A program made the position numbers and the translations under genes. 7,273 bases of DNA from Nanobdellota archaeon (GTDB lineage: Archaea; Nanobdellota; Nanobdellia; Woesearchaeales; GW2011-AR9): NCBI GenBank assembly GCA_030695605.1, contig JAUYQE010000035.1, positions 1 to 7,273 of the forward strand, written 5' to 3'. Under the pieces are notes generated by a model. It searched no databases. It was given only the letters and a program-made list of their open reading frames with translations, and was not told the DNA's origin. Of this stretch, positions 4,588 to 7,273 are shown in pieces; position 1 is the stretch's first letter, and each line of letters opens with the position of its first letter.

Positions 4588-6345
4588 ATGAAAAATCTCG
4601 AAATAGTCCAGATCCTGAACAATATCGCTGACATTCTGGAAATTCAGGGCGTGGAGTTTAAGCCTAATGCGTATCGGCGAGCCGCTCGTTCTATCGAAGG
4701 GTTGGCGGAAGATATTGCCGAAGTAGCAGGGCGGGGCGAACTCCGAAACATTCCCGGCGTGGGCGAGAGCATCGCCGAGAAAATCGAGGAGTTCATCAAA
4801 ACAGGAAAATTGCGTTATTATGAGCAGCTGAAAAAGCAGGTCAAGGTGAATGTCGAAGAGCTGAATGCCATTCCGACGCTGGGCCCCAAAAAGATCAAGC
4901 TGCTATACGAGAAATTACATATTACAGATGTGGCGGACCTGAAAAAAGCTCTTCTGAAAAAAAAACTGCAAACCCTGCCCGGCTTTGGCGACGAAACGGT
5001 CAAGAATCTCCAGAAAGGCATTGAACTGCTGGAAAAGCGGCCGCAGCGGTTCTTGTATGCGCAGGCGCTTCCCCTGGCTTTAGACATCGCCAGAAAGCTC
5101 CGCCAGTCGAAGGCGGTTGAAAAAGTAGACATTGCCGGCTCTTTCCGCCGCGGAAAAGAAACCGTGGGCGATCTTGATTTTCTGGCCATTTCCAAAAAAC
5201 CGGAAGAGGTGATGCAGCGCTTTACTTCTTTGCCGGATATTGACACGGTGTTAGCTCAGGGAACAACCCGGGGATCCGTTCGCTTTCGGAATGGCTTGCA
5301 GGCAGACCTGCGCGTGCTGAAAGAGAAAGAGTTCGGCTCCGCGTTGCTGTATTTTACCGGGAGCAAAGATCATAACATCGAATTGCGCAAGCTAGCTATA
5401 AGCAAGAAGTGGACGCTCAGCGAGTATGGCCTCTTTAGGGTGAAGTCACAGAAATCGAAGATTTCTGGGGAGTTAGAACCTACGGTTCAAACTAACAAGA
5501 AGTGGCTTGCTGGCCGCACCGAAGAAGAGGTCTACAAAAAGCTGGGCTTGTCTTTTATCGAGCCGGAATTGCGGGAAAATACCGGAGAGATTGCGGCGGC
5601 ACAGCAGAAAAAGCTGCCAAAACTGATAACGGCGAAAGACGTCCAGGGGATGTTCCATAATCATACGACGTGGAGTGATGGCAATGCGAGTGTGCTGGAG
5701 ATGGCTAAGAAAGCAGAAGAGCTACAATTCCGTTTCCTTTCTTTCAACGACCATTATGGGCATATCGGCATTACCAATCCCCTGAATGAGCGGCGCCTTG
5801 CTGGTTATCTGAAAGCCATCGAGCAGGCACAGAAAAAGACCAACGTTCGGCTTTTCTCCGGCGTGGAGATTGATATTCAGAAAGATGGCTCGCTGCCTCT
5901 GTCCCGGAAAAAGCTGCAAGAGCTGGATGTGGTTATTGCATCCGTGCATATATCGACGAAAATGCCCGAGAAAGAAATGACGCAGCGGGTGGTTTCGGCG
6001 CTCGAAAATTATCCGGTGAATATTCTGGGGCATCCGACCGACCGGCTATTGATGCAGCGGGAGCCCTTGGCGCTGAATCTGGAGAAAGTCTTTGCAACGG
6101 CGAAGCGGCAGAATGTGTTCTTAGAGGTGAATGGCTCGCCGGGCCGCATGGATTTGCCGGGCGAGCAGGTAAAAGCGGCTTTGCATGCGGGCTGTAAAAT
6201 TGCTTTAAGTTTGGATGCCCATGATCCAAACCATCTTGGCTACGGCCCGTTTGCGCTGCAGATGGCCCGGCGAGGGTGGGCGCAGAAAAAAGATGTATTA
6301 AATTGCTGGGCGCTGCCGAAGATGGAGAAGGCGTTGAGGAAATAA
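4588..6345 (+). CDS. polX: DNA polymerase X family (PolX) with PHP domain
   Basis: The protein has 585 residues, close to the usual 570 or so of bacterial PolX. It fills short gaps in base excision repair. The order is: an 8-kDa helix-hairpin-helix domain (1-75, IPGVGESIAEKI), further HhH elements (94-150, IPTLGPKKI and LPGFGDETV), then the polymerase palm with GSFRRGKETVGDLDF giving Asp195 and Asp197 and QADLRV giving Asp240. The family segment LYFTGSKDHN, then SEYGLF, comes next. The PHP domain has a full metal set: HNHT (His357, His359), Asp364, NDH (His389), Glu427, His454, GHPTDR (His482) and LDAH (Asp543, His545). An intact PHP site predicts 3'-5' exonuclease and possibly 3' end-cleaning activity. 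About 20 unusual Lys/Ser-rich residues (roughly 286-305) separate EYGLF from the LAGRTEEEVY motif; see the palindromes at 5449-5493. Confidence 0.96.
   Translation: MKNLEIVQILNNIADILEIQGVEFKPNAYRRAARSIEGLAEDIAEVAGRGELRNIPGVGESIAEKIEEFIKTGKLRYYEQLKKQVKVNVEELNAIPTLGPKKIKLLYEKLHITDVADLKKALLKKKLQTLPGFGDETVKNLQKGIELLEKRPQRFLYAQALPLALDIARKLRQSKAVEKVDIAGSFRRGKETVGDLDFLAISKKPEEVMQRFTSLPDIDTVLAQGTTRGSVRFRNGLQADLRVLKEKEFGSALLYFTGSKDHNIELRKLAISKKWTLSEYGLFRVKSQKSKISGELEPTVQTNKKWLAGRTEEEVYKKLGLSFIEPELRENTGEIAAAQQKKLPKLITAKDVQGMFHNHTTWSDGNASVLEMAKKAEELQFRFLSFNDHYGHIGITNPLNERRLAGYLKAIEQAQKKTNVRLFSGVEIDIQKDGSLPLSRKKLQELDVVIASVHISTKMPEKEMTQRVVSALENYPVNILGHPTDRLLMQREPLALNLEKVFATAKRQNVFLEVNGSPGRMDLPGEQVKAALHAGCKIALSLDAHDPNHLGYGPFALQMARRGWAQKKDVLNCWALPKMEKALRK
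5449..5493. repeat. Two tandem palindromes inside polX
   Basis: The first, 5449-5467, is a perfect 8-base stem (CAGAAATC/GATTTCTG) with a GAA loop. The second, 5471-5493, has stems AGTT/AACT and GAACC/GGTTC around a TAC loop with one A-A mismatch. They encode most of the extra segment between two conserved PolX motifs. This could be a small palindromic insert that kept the frame, or a chance pairing in a loop region. Confidence 0.55.
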
Positions 6346-6414
6346 AAAACCCAATCGCAGCATCTAGCTACTCCGTTCGTGAATTGCCTGACGGCAAGAG
6401 CTGCAGGTTTTTTT
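6344..6414 (+). terminator. Structured terminator after polX
   Basis: AAAAAACC (6344-6351), starting within the polX stop codon, pairs with GGTTTTTT (6406-6413). Inside it GCAGC (6357-6361) pairs with GCTGC (6400-6404). Inside that TTGCC (6384-6388) pairs with GGCAA (6393-6397) around a TGAC loop. T7 at 6408-6414 would stop + transcription, and the opposite arm gives T6 on the minus strand. It is more elaborate than an archaeal terminator needs to be and may be a structured RNA 3' end. Confidence 0.55.
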
Positions 6415-6416
6415 AA

Positions 6417-6476
6417 TGTTTGTTGGGGTTTCATGAACTATCATTGCAAGCAAAGGGGTTTTAGACCCAACAAACA
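6417..6476. repeat. 60-base element with 11-base inverted repeats
   Basis: TGTTTGTTGGG (6417-6427) and CCCAACAAACA (6466-6476) are perfect inverted repeats around a 38-base interior. The interior itself holds TTCATGAA (6430-6437), a TTGC/GCAA stem (6444-6453), and a GGGG run that could pair with the CCC. AA lies directly on both sides. It could be a tiny MITE-like insertion, an RNA structure, or a regulatory site. Confidence 0.5.
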
Positions 6477-6546
6477 AATAAAGCTGTTTTCTGGGTAACT
6501 GCCCATCTGCCGTTCAGTACTGGTTGGTAGCAAAATGACCGAAAAG

Positions 6547-6554
6547 TTTATATA
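6547..6554 (+). promoter_or_regulatory. Strong TATA box of the AbrB-like/coiled-coil operon
   Basis: TTTATATA in the context AAAAG...GAAAAC matches the archaeal TATA consensus best of any site in the window. The expected start is near 6576. That is just past the ATG at 6571, so the 15-codon frame opening there is probably not translated, and a leader of about 40 bases precedes the AbrB-like gene. Confidence 0.65.
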
Positions 6555-6614
6555 GAAAACACACTACTGCATGGTAAAAACATACAATTTCACCTCGTTC
6601 ATTATGGTCGCCAC

Positions 6615-6755
6615 ATGACTGAATTCACCTTAACCAAACAAATCAGCAAGCAGGGAATGCAAAACATGATTATAATTCCTGCTTTCCTGAGGGACAAGCT
6701 CAAGCCCAAGACTTTAGTAGAAGTGAAAATAAAAATTTTGGATGGTGCTGTGTAA
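6615..6755 (+). CDS. Small AbrB/SpoVT-like DNA-binding protein
   Basis: The protein has 46 residues. The pattern TKQISKQGMQNMIIIPAFLR followed by DKLKPKTLVEVKIKIL is that of an AbrB-type swapped-hairpin domain: a Lys-x-Gly strand, the Ile-Pro turn, 'LRDKLKP', then a Val-rich strand. Such proteins dimerise to bind DNA and act as transcription regulators or antitoxins. Lys-Thr stands where Gly-Asp is usual after the Pro. ATG 6615 is the only sensible start, and no Shine-Dalgarno site is visible. The start overlaps, as ATGA, the stop of a 15-codon frame (6571-6618), so coupled translation is possible. The next gene begins one base after the stop. That arrangement suits self-regulation or an antitoxin-type pair, but the neighbour is not a toxin I recognise. 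Confidence 0.72.
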   Translation: MTEFTLTKQISKQGMQNMIIIPAFLRDKLKPKTLVEVKIKILDGAV

Positions 6756-6756
6756 G

Positions 6757-7273
6757 ATGGCAGCTTCTGTTACCGATGGCGGATATCTTGTTCCCCGTTC
6801 CGCCCCTCAGGCCTTGGAGCAATGGGTGGAGCAGAATAGTATACCCGCAGCAGAAACTGAAGCCAATAGGGCGGCACTCGCCCAGGCCCAGAAAGCAGAC
6901 CAACTGCACTATGTTTCTGGTATACAAAGCGCTCTCGTGGAGTATAAGGAACAGCATTCTTCAGTAACTCGCTTTTTTCGCTTTATCAGGCGCGGTTTCA
7001 AAGGCTATAAGCCCAATCTGGAACCGCTGCCCGCTTCCCCGGAAACGCAACTGTTGGAGCAAGTGGTGGCTCTGCAGGATGCTGCCCTGAAAGGATATGC
7101 TTTATTCAAGGCGCTTCCGGAAGTTGTACAGAAAATGAGAGCTGATTATGAGACGCTGGCTGCGCGGGAGAAAGAATTAGAAGCGAGAATTGCTGCTGTT
7201 GAAAGCGATCTTCACGCCTTGCCGGAAAGGCAAGCAGAGTACACTGCACTGCTTCACTGCCTGGGAAGATATG
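6757..7273 (+). CDS. Unrecognised coiled-coil protein (3' truncated by window)
   Basis: The frame is open from ATG 6757 to the window edge, giving 172 residues. It starts one base after the AbrB-like stop codon, so both are surely on one mRNA. No signal peptide or membrane segment is visible. Residues about 34-66 are Ala/Gln/Glu-rich and helical. A basic patch follows (FFRFIRRGFKGYK, about 73-85), then a Pro-rich turn (NLEPLPASPE). Residues about 97-165 are a long helical stretch with heptad-like spacing (ETLAAREKELEARIAAVESD), probably a coiled coil. I do not recognise a family. The basic patch could contact DNA or RNA. Its function may be linked to the AbrB-like regulator, either as partner or target; without the C-terminal part, no catalytic domain can be excluded. 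Confidence 0.8.
   Translation, partial: MAASVTDGGYLVPRSAPQALEQWVEQNSIPAAETEANRAALAQAQKADQLHYVSGIQSALVEYKEQHSSVTRFFRFIRRGFKGYKPNLEPLPASPETQLLEQVVALQDAALKGYALFKALPEVVQKMRADYETLAAREKELEARIAAVESDLHALPERQAEYTALLHCLGRY

Noticed and set aside
5403..5505. Direct repeat CAAGAAGTGG (5403-5412 and 5496-5505) as target-site duplication of a 93-base insert in polX
   Set aside because: The interval includes the family-conserved SEYGLF motif, so it is not all inserted; both copies encode Lys-Lys-Trp and are probably chance.
6515..6522. Short palindrome near CAGTACTG in the region before the AbrB-like operon
   Set aside because: An isolated eight-base palindrome is expected by chance, and no paired copy or promoter position supports it.

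Overview
The window looks archaeal. A serine tRNA gene carries an intron in the anticodon loop and has no encoded CCA. AT-rich TATA boxes lie about 25 bases before the start codons of several genes that then appear to be leaderless. Genes end at runs of T. There is an archaeal-style Ser-His-Asp signal peptidase and a bacterial/archaeal-type PolX. The small signal peptidase, the compact gene spacing and the gene content suggest a DPANN-type lineage (for example a Woesearchaeota relative). That lineage call is inference, not a demonstrated assignment.

Layout. Bases 1-123 are the tail of an unidentified basic protein on the + strand. Bases 177-431 hold a minus-strand RNA unit. It has a TATA box at 424-431, a 49-base hairpin whose 5' arm is an exact 13-base copy of the start of the tRNA, the intron-containing tRNA-Ser(GGA), two further hairpins, and a T6 stop. 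Diverging from it is a NYN/LabA-type nuclease-like gene (507-1043). Next come three genes for secreted proteins: a type I signal peptidase (1120-1572), a subtilase with a possible lipobox (1592-2845), and a second subtilase with its own TATA box and a C-terminal extension (2937-4529). A complete PolX (DNA polymerase plus PHP domain, 4588-6345) follows with its own promoter and Shine-Dalgarno site. Bases 6344-6476 contain two large stem structures in tandem. A new transcription unit then starts at a strong TATA box (6547-6554). It holds a 46-residue AbrB-like DNA-binding protein (6615-6755) and, one base later, an unrecognised coiled-coil protein running off the end (6757-7273).

How the genes may work together. 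The signal peptidase and the two subtilases form a plausible export-and-proteolysis cluster: one enzyme releases exported proteins from the membrane, and two act outside the membrane. PolX is a stand-alone base-excision-repair type polymerase. The AbrB-like protein probably regulates its own two-gene operon. The most unusual part is the tRNA-Ser locus. There the primary transcript seems able to form several structures that compete with the tRNA acceptor stem.
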